From assembly GCA_035771165.1 (NCBI GenBank), contig JAWNZC010000470.1:3076501-3140500 (forward strand): DNA of 64,000 nt, in the 5' to 3' direction. Positions 1-25,565 of this stretch are shown here, piece by piece. Every line of letters begins with the position of its first letter. Position 1 is the stretch's first letter. The notes under the pieces are model-generated. The model was given only the letters and a program-made list of their open reading frames with translations, had not been told where the DNA came from and did no database searches. Both the position numbers and the translations under genes were made by a program. The DNA is from Paragorgia papillata (Eukaryota; Cnidaria; Anthozoa; Scleralcyonacea; Coralliidae).

Positions 1-400
1 TCGTAAAGAATGTTTTCGGTTCGCCTTTTAGGGATAAGTGTAACACTGCGACTTGCTTCGGTTCATCTTCCACATTTTTACCCACAAAATAAGACTCGAC
101 CTGGCTGATATGGCTATCAATCTCGGTACCGTCACTGCCGTCCCACTGAGAAATTCCCGCCAGACGCCATGCTTTGTTGTCCTTCGGGTTGCTATTAAAT
201 TGCTCCGTTGGGCAATGGCTTTGGATGTTTTCCTCGCTTTTACCTCTGCCACCAATGCATGTTATCTTACGTTTCTTTATTTCTGTTTTACAACACTCGA
301 CATGTACTGCCTTTTCACATAACCTTCCGGCTCAGTCACTTCTGCACTGCGAGTCGCACTGTAGATCACCTTTAACGCTTATATCTTTGAGAACGTGTAT
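1..400 (-). pseudogene. Retroelement gag-like fragment, antisense in GPR143-like intron
   Basis: Read on the minus strand, an open frame runs from about 345 to the left edge. It has a cysteine-containing basic stretch, then a segment around AWRLAGISQWDGSDG followed by IDSHISQVESYF and a charged helix ending in LHLSLKGEP. The pattern Trp, a short spacer, Phe/Trp-x-Gly/Asp, then a VE-x-YF helix and a Leu-x-Leu-x-Gly turn resembles the capsid N-terminal part of Ty3/gypsy-like Gag proteins. It is cut by the window edge and no reverse transcriptase, LTR or start codon is visible. A stop in the same frame lies just upstream near 350. The family assignment rests on pattern only. Confidence 0.45.
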
Positions 401-1255
401 TATAATCAGTTCAGATACATTATCGTCATTGCTGACTGCAACAAAACATGAAAAAAAATTGTGACTTCCTTAGACTGAGCAGTTTGAAGTCAAATAGTCA
501 ACCTTTTTCTCTTTATATTTTTTTGAGAATAATTCTGATCGAACTAGGGGGCTGAGCCCCCCAGAAATTTTGCCAAGCAACTGACTCATCAATCACCATT
601 CACAAATTATAGGTTACTCGTTAGGCTAAAGTAACTGCTATAGACTCATTCCTGTCAGCCAAAAGCACCCAAAAACAGTAATAAGTCAACCCAGTAAACA
701 CAACATCGAAAAATTGTTGAAATGTGTTGTATTTTAACTAGTTTTTATGACATTTCTTGACCTTCAGTGTTCTTAAAAATCACCCCTCAGAATGCAGGAA
801 ATGGCATTTCCAAGACTCTAACCCCACCGGAATATTCTTAAAAAGGTCCTGTTCAGCATTTCACCCTCCCTGGACAAAAACTCTACGCCTATGTATTTTG
901 CAGTATTTGTTTTTCAGGGAGTGTTAGTTTTAACAAAAATGTCAGGATGAGAATTGCGGTTATTGTTATAGCCTGCAATTGAGAAAAAACGTTCTACTGA
1001 AAATTTCCTTTGTTAGAGCAGGGTATTATACAATCTGCCAAAAATCAGTATTAATGCGTATAGTTGAGCATGCAATAGTCTTATTTGTATTGCGCATCGT
1101 AAATGTTTTTTTTTGGAATATTATATTAGTACGTTTATTATTAATCATGACAAGATTACACCATGTTAAATTTTCTATAAATATTGTTGCATGCAGATTA
1201 TAAAATATTGTGTGGAAGATAGATTGACTCTATAATTATTTGTTTGTTTTGTTAG

Positions 1256-15939
<14,684 letters not shown>

Positions 15940-16024
15940 AACGTGCAAAAAATGTGTAACATAAAGCTTCAGCTTGTGCTTGGAAGATTAGGTAATCGCT
16001 TTGTAGGTTATGTTTGTATCGTAT

Positions 16025-16170
16025 CGTACTGCACTGCACTGTGTTATGTAGTGTTATGTAGTGTAGTGTAGTGCAGTGCAGTGCAGTGCTGTGCTGTGCT
16101 GTGCTGTGTTGTGTTGTGTTGTGTTGTGTTGTGTTGTGTTGTGTTGTGTTGTGTTGTGTTGTGTTGTGTC
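16025..16170. repeat. (GTGTT)n with GTGCA/GTGCT variants
   Basis: Pentamer array just downstream of the GPR143-like stop; likely in or beyond its 3' UTR. Confidence 0.9.
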
Positions 16171-16285
16171 ACCTTGCGTTGCATTTCAGTATTTGCGTAT
16201 GCATCGTACTGTATCGAGCTTTGAAGTCCAAGCATGAAATGCAAAAACATGCGTTTAGGCGAATCGATGTAAAACCTGAGGTAAT

Positions 16286-16577
16286 TACAGTCAAAATGGA
16301 AATACCTTCCCACTTCCGCTTCTGTAGCAGTTCGTTGTGTATTACTCGGCTATCGCCTCGTGTTTTAAATCTGATAAAACACTGCTGCTCATGTTTCAAG
16401 TATTACTTTAAATGGCATTTAGTCATAATACAATAGATGTTCATCCCAAATCGATACCAACAGACGAATATACATCGCTAGACTTTCCTTACGCTTCAGT
16501 AGCGGCTACAGAAATACAATAATACACAACCAACTACAGAAGCGGAAGTGGGAAAGTATTTCCATTTTGACTGTAAA
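16286..16577. mobile_element. MITE
   Basis: TTACAGTCAAAATGGAAATA at the left is inverted at the right end. The arms are about 60 bp and include CCCACTTCCGCTTCTGTAG. Confidence 0.7.
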
Positions 16578-16670
16578 GAGGTCTTTTTTCCTCGGCCTCA
16601 AACAAGTGGGCTGTGGGCCGGTTCGCAGGCTAAAGAGGGTTGCGTCAAGAGAACTTAAAACAAAACATTA

Positions 16671-17518
16671 GGGACTGGTCAATAAGTATAGGGGGGAGGG
16701 TGGACCGGAGCACAAGGGGGGTGGGTCACCATGTTTTCAGCCTTCTCAATGGGGTGGGTCATGCTATTTTGGGCCTCAGGTAGGGGGTGGGTTATCTTAT
16801 TTCAAGCCTTCAATACTGCAGTGGCGGCGCCACGGGGGTGGACAATTATTTTCCAGATCGATTTCTTCATTTTCCCAAATCCGTGGAGAAAACATTGGGG
16901 GGGGGGGGGGGGGGGGGGGAGGGCGAAGTAGTATTGAAATTTTTTTGTCAGTGGCGCTCACTCCGGCGTTGGTACATTTCATGAAGGGTTACATAAAGTA
17001 CGCTCCGTCGGCGGTCGCATCTCCTCCGCTGATACGAAGTAGTTAGGGCTCGGGCGAAATTTCGTAATCGCCTCATCGAGATAATATGGAATTATAAGAT
17101 CGAGATAACATGGAATGATTTTTGAGCGCATTTTATAATTATGAAAAATTCTATGAAAAATAATAAAATATATATTCAAAGTCCTAAAATGTGTTTTCTT
17201 TTGTGCATTTTTTTATGACGTTTTATAACCTTCAGAATTCTGTAAAATCACCCCTCAAGTTGCAGGAAATGGCGTTTCATGATCAGGGACTCTAGATTCC
17301 AAAATTTTCCGGGGGAGCATGCCCATGGACCCCCTACAGCTTTGTCCACCCCAGTTGTATACTTGGGGGTGGGTCATGTTATTTCCAGCCAATACCTGCG
17401 GGTGGGTCAGCTGGTTTTATGCCGACGAAAGGGGGTGGGTCATGCATTTGTGGGCCACCACTTCTGCAGATGCTCCGCCCCCCCCCCCCCCCCCCCCCTA
17501 TACTTATTGACCAGTCCC
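16671..17518. mobile_element. PIF/Harbinger-type non-autonomous element
   Basis: Termini GGGACTGGTCAATAAGTATA and its inverse are flanked by TTA on both sides (16668-16670, 17519-17521). GGG termini and a 3-bp TTA duplication fit PIF/Harbinger. G- and C-homopolymers lie just inside each end and GGGGTGGGT-like motifs recur in the core. No transposase is seen. Confidence 0.7.
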
Positions 17519-18603
17519 TTATATAATTCTTGAGGCAGACTCATGAAAACGTCAAAACTGAACACTGATTCATTTATATTATAGCTCTTGCTTTTCTCTC
17601 TTTAACTTCATTAATACTGTTTTTTAAATTTTATAACTTAGAAATGTAAATTTTGAGGCTGATTTGCCTGGGGTGCTATTATATAAATTCATGAAAATCA
17701 ACACGTTAATGTTATAATAAGGTTCGATGTACAATCCGTGGGAACTATTTTTAAAAACGTTTTATTATAACAATAGAGTTGATGTTCGCGGGCATAAATA
17801 TGTTTTTGGCCCGACTCATTTTAGCTCGAGCCGAAGGCGAGGGTTAGTTAAAATTAGCTTTGAGAAAGGCCAAAAACATATTTATGCCCAAGAACATCAA
17901 CTGTATTACTATTATAATAATTTTAGTGGGCATATTTAGAAGAAAATCAAAGACAGTATGCGGTAAACAGTGTCTTGAACAGTGCCACCTTTAGCCTCCT
18001 CCGCAGGTAACTCTTTCCTTCTGCAAAAACGGGAATGCCGCAAAATTTATCGATGCCGCCTTCGCGTCGGCGTGTATTTCATTGCAACAAATCATTCACA
18101 TAACTCATAAGTTACATGTAACTTGACAGAAAAACGCAACATTTGTCATCAAAACAATCTTTGCCAAGAAAAGTATATACAATTCCATAAACAACAAACC
18201 AATAGTGCACCAACCAAAATACACCACAATGCCCGATAAAATTATTATATTAAGAATAATTATATCAAAACAACTGTATAAGGGGGATTTAACTTAGTCT
18301 TAGCAGTATTGAAAATTGTCTCCATTCTCCTTGCTCTGGTGATCGCAAATCACCAATTAAATCTTCATTCCTAAAATCAATGGAAAATTAGAATAAACAT
18401 CAAAACAGCCTACAGGTTGGATGAGTGTGCATGTGTTCTCCATTCAAATTCGACAAATAAAGTCAATTAGCGCTAAAAAGAATAAGACAATCTAACGTGT
18501 AGAAGCTCTTTTGCCCGGCTCACGCCAGAATGGGTTAATTAACAATTAACCCCTAACCCCTAATTATACACCGATATTCAATGAGCCTGAGGAGAATAAT
18601 TGT

Positions 18604-18756
18604 TTTAGTATAAATACACATTTTCATACTTTTAGGAACAGCGTTTTCTTTAAAATTGTTAATTTCTTCTTCTGTCATTGACAAACTGGCTGACGGCCAT
18701 TTTGAATAAACGCTGTAGGTGATTATCGAGGTAGTCACCTGTGTATTTATACTAAC
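18604..18756. mobile_element. TIR element, copy 1
   Basis: TAGTATAAATACAC at the left and GTGTATTTATACTA at the right. About 75% of the interior matches 21425-21625. Confidence 0.6.
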
Positions 18757-19132
18757 AAAGTATAGTGACGTTTCAAGCCAAAGCTGTTCATCGGAGTACT
18801 AAATAATTAAGGGCTTCGTTCTCAAAAACATCGGCAGTTCACCAGATTTTAAATATGTTTTCAAATATACACATTGCCTACGCAGTACTCTACTTTTGTA
18901 TCATTTCAGTGTAGGGTAGTTACCAGTGCCTTGAAAATACCTGAGTTCGGTCTTGTTAAAAATAATATGAATGTTAGGAGCAGGAACAAGAAGCCTAACT
19001 GCCAGCTTTCTCTTGATTTCCTCAGCATTACCGTCGTTTTGCAAGACCATCCTAAATATCATGATAAAAATATATTCATTTTCAGTAATTACAATAACAT
19101 ACGGATATTTTTTGAACTTGTCGTGAATCTTA

Positions 19133-19598
19133 GGGCCTGTTTACAAGGGGTAGGGCCGGGGTTACCATAGCACCGGGGTTACCCTAGCACCGGGGTTACC
19201 CTAGCACCACCAGGGTTACCCTAGCACCACCAGGGTTATCCTAGCACCACGGTTACCCTAGCACCGGGGTTCCTAGCACCACCAGGGTTATCCTAGCACC
19301 ACGGTTATCCTAGCACCACGGTTACCCTAGCACCACGGTTACCTATAACTCAACTAGGGTTACCCTAATATAGCCGGGTTATGTTTTGTCCTTGTAAACG
19401 CGTTTGGTAGGGATAACTCGCCTACCCGGGACAACTTTTTATTAGTTCCAGGCTTCTTGTTATTAGTGCTTGGTAACCACGTCTAATAAAGTTGACCCGG
19501 GGAGCAGGGTGACCCTACCTGTGAAATTTTGCTTGTAAACCTGGGCTAACTTTGACCCGGGTGCTATAGGGTAACCCTACCTCCTTGTAAACAGGCCC
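19133..19598. mobile_element. TIR element filled with an 18-bp tandem repeat
   Basis: GGGCCTGTTTACAAGG and its inverse bound the element, flanked by TTA at the left and TTG at the right. Inside, 19150-19350 holds about ten copies of a GGTTACCCTAGCACCACG-like unit. The right part has related but inverted motifs. A PIF/Harbinger origin is possible from termini and flank. Confidence 0.65.
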
Positions 19599-19718
19599 TT
19601 GCATGATAGAAGATAATTCAAGAGAATCTAGTCATCTAGTGTATAGTCTTCGCGCTATTATCTCTTAAAGTTTGTCCTGAATAGTTTGTTTTTTGAGAAA
19701 TTTGGGCTTCTTGGTAAC

Positions 19719-19815
19719 AATGCCTTATGACGTACGCAATGATCATTTGATGATTTCAGATGCTAAAATCCATTCTTCTTATGCATAGTTGCCATTTGCG
19801 TACGTCATACGGCAT
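19719..19815. mobile_element. Palindromic mini-element
   Basis: AATGCCTTATGACGTACGCA at the left and the near-perfect inverse TGCGTACGTCATACGGCATT at the right, with 55 bp between. Confidence 0.55.
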
Positions 19816-19938
19816 TAGGGCCATTTAAACGGAGGAAATAAGTCGCGAACACACACGTATAAACGGTCCATTTCTCGTAAGTCGCGAAATGAGTCAATGC
19901 TTTGATTACCATTCGCTTATTCCCACGGAATCATTTAG

Positions 19939-20214
19939 TTATTTCGTTTGCTTTTCCTCGACCTCTAACCGTTCCTGTTCTTCTCTGTTGTAATTTCCCA
20001 GCCAGTCTCCGTTGGCGAAAGGTTCTTCGGCATATGCTAAGCCGGAGTTACCTTCCTCTCCGCTTGAATATTCATGTGGATTTTCATCGACATTGACTAT
20101 TTCTGCATACTCTGTCACACCATATCCCCGAATAAAGTTTATGTCCGAGTCATCAGACTGATAACTGATTTCAGATTCTGATTCACTGCTAGACATTGCT
20201 AGACGATACTGCAA
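19939..20214 (-). CDS. Acidic open frame, possibly a transposon-protein N-terminus
   Basis: Ninety-one codons starting at 20214, very rich in Ser/Asp/Glu (SSSESESEISYQSDDSD), then a mixed acidic part ending at TAA/TAG near 19939. Acidic N-termini of this style occur in transposon-associated proteins of cnidarians, but I see no catalytic domain. It could also be a lone non-functional frame. No introns or neighbours support it. Confidence 0.3.
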   Translation of the reverse strand: MQYRLAMSSSESESEISYQSDDSDINFIRGYGVTEYAEIVNVDENPHEYSSGEEGNSGLAYAEEPFANGDWLGNYNREEQERLEVEEKQTK

Positions 20215-20922
20215 ACTTTAATAATGTGGAGTTTGTCGAGCGCCGGCCGAATCGATCGAATAATATGTAAGTCAAAGCAGCTCAGTGAGTGAGATCATCG
20301 AAGCAACATCAAAGCTATATTCCAAAAACGAACTAGCCATGGCACAATTTTATAGTTAATAGCGAATAATACTCCTTTGTTCATTAAAACAATAAAAATC
20401 AGCCAACGATTTTTTGACTTATAGACACTTTAAATATTCTATTAAAGTTATATGACTGTATAAACTCTATAAAGTTATGATAACTTGTGGAAAAACAATC
20501 TTTATTATTAAATACTTTCGACCAGTTGATTTGCATTCGCAGTCGACAGCAGGCGGCGTAATGGTAAAGCCTTTTAATTTGGGGGTTATTTAAAGGTGGC
20601 AAGAACAAAATTATCCTAAAATTTTCCCACTCAGATAAGTGGAACAACTCCATGAAATATCTAACTAATACAGTACATTATGGTATTTGTTTATGTAGCT
20701 ATTGCAAAAAACAGATAGTTACAGACGTTTTAACCTTATTAAATACATAGGATGAGGGTCTTACTCTAAAATGATTTTGTACACAAAGGTTTGGAGAAAA
20801 ACATAGTAGCTATTGGCGCTGCACAATGTTGCTGCTATACGTTTTACCTAAAAAACTATATCTTGCGTACATATATACAGTAGGTAAAAGCATCTCGTGG
20901 AGAATATTGCATTAAAACATTC

Positions 20923-23900
20923 TCATGCAAGTTCTTTAACCTCTTCACGACTGTATCGTTTCTTTTGGAACAATGCAGCCTTTAGTATTTCACTCGAAGG
21001 GGAGAGTTCTCGGGCGCCAAGGGGTTAAGGCGCAGCAAAATTATGAAAATTTCTGGAAATAATGAACTCGGTTGTCACTATATAAGCTGATATTGACACC
21101 TACAGTACCTTACCGTATTATTTCTTTTGATTGGGTTGAACTGGTATTACCACTGTCAAATGTTACATCAGAGTCCAAGCTTATAGTATCTGAATACTGA
21201 GAAGCAACATGATCTACAGGTAGCAAAACGACAATGTGGTGAATGGCCAAGATATTTTTTTTTCAGGAACAAAATATATACGTATACGTTTGCTACGTAT
21301 CCTGATAGGCGGAGCTTTTAAAACGTGCATGCCAAAATCTACAGGATTTACAGACTACAGGTACGTATACATACTGTATGTATATATTTAACAATTATTC
21401 GCCTCAGGCACTGAGCCAATTGTTTTAGTATAAATACACATTTTCCTACTTTTAGGAACAACATTTTCTTTAAAATTGTTAATTTCCTCGTCTGTCGCAT
21501 TGACAACTTGGCTGGCGGCCATTTTGGATAAACGCTGTAGGTGATTATCGAGAATTAATCCGAAGTAACTCGACCAATCAGCGCGATTTTCTATAATCAC
21601 CTGAGTGTGTATTTATACTAAATATATTTAGCATATACCTTGCAGGTGAATAGTGCTTTTCACGCAATCTGATTGGTTCCTATAGCTTGGGATATCCTGC
21701 CATAGAGATCATATAAATACTAGAGGGGGCATTGGCGGTAAAATTTGGTTATGATATTTCAGTCAATTGGTTGGCAAATGTACTTTGAAAAGGGAGAGAA
21801 GGGGAGAGTTCGAAGGGGAGAGTTCTCGGGCGCCAAGGGGCTAAGGCGAAGCAAAATTATGAATACGTCCACAAGTATCCGGATTTTTTTGAAAACGCAA
21901 CTCTTTTTATCCGTTTTCAAAAAAATCCGCGTCCACACGAGTACAGGAAATTAAACGGCATTTTCAGAAATCCATAACAAAAAATTTGCGTTTTCAAAAA
22001 AATCCGGATACGTGTGGACGTAGCCTAATCAGTTTTTCAAAATCAAATGTAGGTTCGAATCTCGTTTGGGAACACAGAAATTGTTCTAAGTAAAATAGCT
22101 GCATGGAAAAACATTTACACACAAGTACATGAATTATTAACCAAAATAATTTAAAACATTCAACAACGAAAAATAAATTAAGTATTAACGCAATGACATA
22201 CAGTACCGTGTTCTAAAAAGATTAGCTCATAGTACAGATTATTAGCTTTCCTGAATGATTCTGGCCAATTGTATCCTTTTCCTTGAGGTCTATAAGATTC
22301 ATGTTTGATCCCAGCATCTTTAGTGTTCATGTTTGTGCCATAAACATAATACAACCTCTTTGACTGGTCCTTCTTTGGACCTTTAAAAACGTAGTGAAAT
22401 TTGAATGCATCTTCAGGATTGACAACAGCATCTATAAGTGCAAAACAAAATGGTCCAGTTTATGTTTGGACCTTGGAAATACTGTTAACACTGTACACAG
22501 TCACTATAGTTAATACTGTAATGCATTTCTAATTCTGCAATTCAATCATAAACACTTATACTGTACTAGTTTAATATCATGGTGGATCCAGGGGGGTTAT
22601 GGGGGTTGCAACCCCCCTGGCCTATTATATAAGTATTCTTTGAACGGTATATTATATTATATATAATATATAAATTGTGTTTAGTGTATAATATAGCGTA
22701 TAAAATAGCATTTCAGGGTATCAGAAATCAAAAAATTTCCAGGGGAGCATACCCTCGGACCCCCCTAGAAATGTCAACCCCCTCTTTCAAAAAATCCTGG
22801 ATCCGCCCCAGAATATTAAGCATAAACATTCTGGGGAAACAACCATGCGAACTGTACTGTAAATGCATTTGTCCAGCTTTCTAGAAGGTGCTTTTAGGAT
22901 TAAAGTTTTATGAAAAGTTGAAATAGAGTAGAAAAACAAAAAAGTGGAACAGGACAGGAATCATGAATGGGATTTTTTTGGTGAACAATTACATAAAAGG
23001 CATTACCACAAACATACTGATTCTGATAAATGAAATGTACAGTAAAAGTAGGATAAGTAGAAAATTACATTCAAATAAAAATGTACAAGTGCCAGAAAGC
23101 TAGAATGATATCAACATTTTGGAAATAGAAAACATTTTCGGGTTTTTCCAAACCACAAATGGAAGTTTAGGAGAACAAAAAATTTCAGTGGGAACATTGA
23201 ATCTGCAGGGTGAGTGTTTCCACACTATTTTGAGAAATCTGAACAGTTCTGGCCTTAAGAATTAATTTATATATTAAACTACCTATTTTAGTAAAACCTG
23301 GATTGCTTTCAATATCTATTAATAGTAGAGCCTCACTATCTTAAACTTGATTATGGTGAAAACATCACTAATAATCCAGGACAAGATGTGACCATGGTCC
23401 AACATACATGTACATCTTCACTGACTTTTACAGTGCTAATTTACCCCATTATCAATACAAATTTCTGGTATCTCAAACTGTTTTCACAGTACCTCCATTC
23501 AGAGTTTGAGATGGCAGGGTTTTATGAATATTGTACATAATTTAATTGTTAAATTCTTACAATGGTTGTAATACATTGAAAATAATGTTGTACATGCAGC
23601 TTTCTTCAACCTTCAGTATATACAGTATAAGGGCATAAATATACTAGTAATTTGTTCACAGCTATGGTTTTGGCAACCTCGTACCAGCCTGGGTACGAGG
23701 TTGTGGTTTTGGCTCAATTAGTACCACTTACAAAAGATACTTAAATTAATTTAAGAGCTCTACTAGGTGTCCATTCAGTAAGTAGAGATTGTATAATAAT
23801 AATTGTTGTTAGGCAAACTATAGCTATACTGTAATGTCTGTAATATGAAAATTGCTTTTTACATTATTATTTAGATTGTCAGGCTACAGATACAACAATA

Positions 23901-25565
23901 TTATATACATATGTTACAGTGCAGTACTATACTGATTATATATATATATATATACCATATTACCACATTTTCTGGGTAAAAACCTGCAGGTTATCTCTTA
24001 ATTTTGCTAGGAAACATAATTAGTGTGGGTAATAGAGTGGTGCGGGTAATCTGTTGAATTCTTAAGATGATGCCATCACGAAGACCGGAGACCAAGGATT
24101 CTAATTTCATCTTGCAATGTTAGAGATTGTTATCCAGGGTGCTTAAAATATTGGAAAACCTGGTTAAACACAAACTCAGAGCTTCTGGTACCCAGGGTAC
24201 CCTTTGGGCAGTTACCACTATAAATCTAATTGCCCGGCGAAAAATTAGTTGCCCTAAATAATTAAATTTAGCAGATTTGGATTATCTGATGGTGCAGGTA
24301 ATATGCTGATTTATTTTTTCAAAAGTGACATTTTTGTCACTGTGCAGGTTATACACCGTGCGGGTTATCGCCCAGAAAATGTGGTGTATATATATATATA
24401 TATATATATACAAAGTATGAAGTATAGTTTTACCTTAAAGTCTTCGCTACCAGAGGTTTCACCATAAACGGGATGATCCCGTTTAGGGTGAAACCTCTGG
24501 TAGCGAAAGACTTTAAGGTAAAACTATACTTCATACTTTGTATTTTGCTCTATCTATATATGGTATTGAGCACTCTTCTAACATTTCGTGAACCAAAACT
24601 CACTTATATATATATATATATATATATGTACCTGTAGCTCTATTTAAGAAATAGAAAACATTTTCCGTGTTTCCATAGAGTTATAGAAACACGAGTGGAA
24701 GTTTGGGAGAACGAGAAATTGTAGTGGAAACACGAGCCCGCAGGGCGAGTGTTTCCACGCTATTTCGAGTGTATTTCGAGTGTATTGAATGGCGTGGACC
24801 TTGCCGTGTTTCCATAAAGTTATAGAAACACAGCTTTCAACCAATCGCCGTGCTTGTTTTCAAAATGTTATTTTATAAATATAATTATATATATTTAGTA
24901 GATGCAGTGAGCTTGCCAAAAACAGCTCTTTTAATATTTTATTCTGTCTAATGCCTATCAATTTTCCTCATCCAAGGGAGAACCCTAAGACACCCATTAA
25001 GCAGCAATGCATGAAATACAATTTTAATTGTATACATTTGCATTGACTTGCCTTCACTGTAATCATCAAGCTTTGGATGATAAAAATAGCCAGTTTTAGT
25101 TTTTGCAGACAAGTTGCCATTTCCTTGTTTTCGTGCAATATCACGATGTCTGACTGTGCCATGATCCAGATCCAACAATGCTGGGGAATGCACTGATAAT
25201 ATCTGAAAAAGATAGTTATTATTAAATCATTATTAATTTTAAAAATACATGTAATATACTTGAGCCGCAGCACTTGGGTTTCTGAATCCAACTGCAAAAG
25301 TGTCCATATTAAAATCTCTGAAAATAGGTTCACCTACAGTGTAAATATGCTTTAATGTATGTCAGTATATACAATATATAATATACAACATGTACTAAAA
25401 ATACAGACTATATTTCTTTATATACATTATACTGTAACAAATATAAACAATATTTGGCAAATCAATTTTTCTGCCCGTGAATTTGCCAAATTGACACAAT
25501 CCACTCACCTCGTCGTTATTTGATATTCTCCCAGCGTCGTTATTGCTTGACAATGATGAACCCAT
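20923..25565 (-). CDS. Unrecognised 197-residue protein, six exons
   Basis: Minus-strand exons: 25509-25565 (probably 5' UTR; donor GTGAGT), 25260-25317 (ATG at 25307), 25052-25202, 22207-22431, 21114-21213 and 20923-20992 (stop TGA at 20925-20923). From the ATG the coding exons total 594 bases, 198 codons, and every junction keeps phase. The start reads MDTFAVGFRNPSAAAQ; the centre has LLDLDHGTVRHRDIARKQ, KTKTGYFYHPKLDDYSE and PQGKGYNWPESFRKANNLYY; the end is REEVKELA. There is no signal peptide or membrane segment. The conserved look of the middle exons argues for a real gene, but I do not recognise the family. The untranslated first exon also has an in-frame ATG whose phase does not fit exon 2. 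The last exon's acceptor lies in a repeat shared with 21800-21850. Confidence 0.7.
21425..21625. mobile_element. TIR element, copy 2
   Basis: Same termini (TAGTATAAATACAC and inverse) and interior as 18604-18756, with an extra 50 bp before the right end. It lies upstream of the exon at 21114-21213 in gene orientation. Confidence 0.6.
21864..22025. mobile_element. MITE in intron of minus-strand gene
   Basis: TACGTCCACA followed by AGTATCCGGATTTTTTTGAA at the left is inverted at the right (TCCGGATACGTGTGGACGTA). A second internal copy of the motif near 21900-21945 makes a nested hairpin. Confidence 0.7.
22040..22145 (+). repeat. tRNA-derived SINE fragment
   Basis: GGTTCGAATCTC is a B box. The downstream stretch GTTCTAAGTAAAATAGCTG with ACATTTACAC matches the SINE at 49845-49970. 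The A box is missing. Confidence 0.55.
22582..22808. mobile_element. hAT-like MITE
   Basis: GGTGGATCCAGGGGG at the left, TCCTGGATCCGCCCC at the right. The body has the G- and C-rich ends seen in other hAT MITEs of this window. No clean target duplication. Confidence 0.5.
23674..23703. mobile_element. 30-bp micro-MITE with 9-bp target duplication
   Basis: Only CAACCTCGTACCAG and its inverse, with virtually no core. A perfect 9-bp repeat TGGTTTTGG lies on both sides (23665-23673, 23704-23712). Same termini as 10034-10422. Confidence 0.7.
24388..24627. mobile_element. Truncated inverted Penelope-like ends in (TA)n
   Basis: Between two TA runs (24388-24410, 24604-24627) lie inverted copies of the element tail also seen at 6430-6560 and 7195-7274. 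The arms 24411-24476 and 24474-24543 meet inside the hammerhead core (GATGATCCC), so each copy keeps GAAAC and helix III but has lost the CTGATGA start. Confidence 0.7.
24655..24850. repeat. Inverted hairpin repeat, related copy at 23120-23230
   Basis: CGTGTTTCCATAGAGTTATA with GAAACACG occurs at 24665 and, with AAAG for AGAG, at 24803. A diverged copy of the first half lies at 23120-23230. Confidence 0.5.

Larger units (their letters stand above)
15940..20922. other. Intergenic region between GPR143-like gene and minus-strand gene
   Basis: Contains repeats and several TIR elements listed separately (16286-16577, 16671-17518, 18604-18756, 19133-19598, 19719-19815) and an acidic open frame at 19939-20214. 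About 17520-18550 and 20215-20920 show no recognisable feature beyond AT-rich sequence. A short inverted pair near 17760-17920 (TTATTATAACAATAGAGTTG and complement) could form a hairpin. Confidence 0.7.
22432..25051 (-). other. GC-AG intron of the minus-strand gene
   Basis: The exon at 25052-25202 ends AGTGAAG followed by GCAAGT on the minus strand. Only this boundary leaves the single base needed to complete GAT at the start of the next exon (22431). The acceptor is CACTTATAG. Confidence 0.75.

Noticed and set aside
19150..19350. Interstitial telomere repeat (contains GGTTACCCTAG)
   Set aside because: Unit is 18 bp and not TTAGGG; it lies inside a TIR element.
24968..25333. 121-codon minus-strand frame reading through two exons
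   Set aside because: It crosses an intron of the minus-strand gene in the wrong phase; the next exon would stop at once in that frame.
25509..25565. ATG in the first exon of the minus-strand gene as translation start
   Set aside because: Its frame ends in phase 0 while the next exon needs two preceding bases; the ATG at 25307 gives a consistent model.
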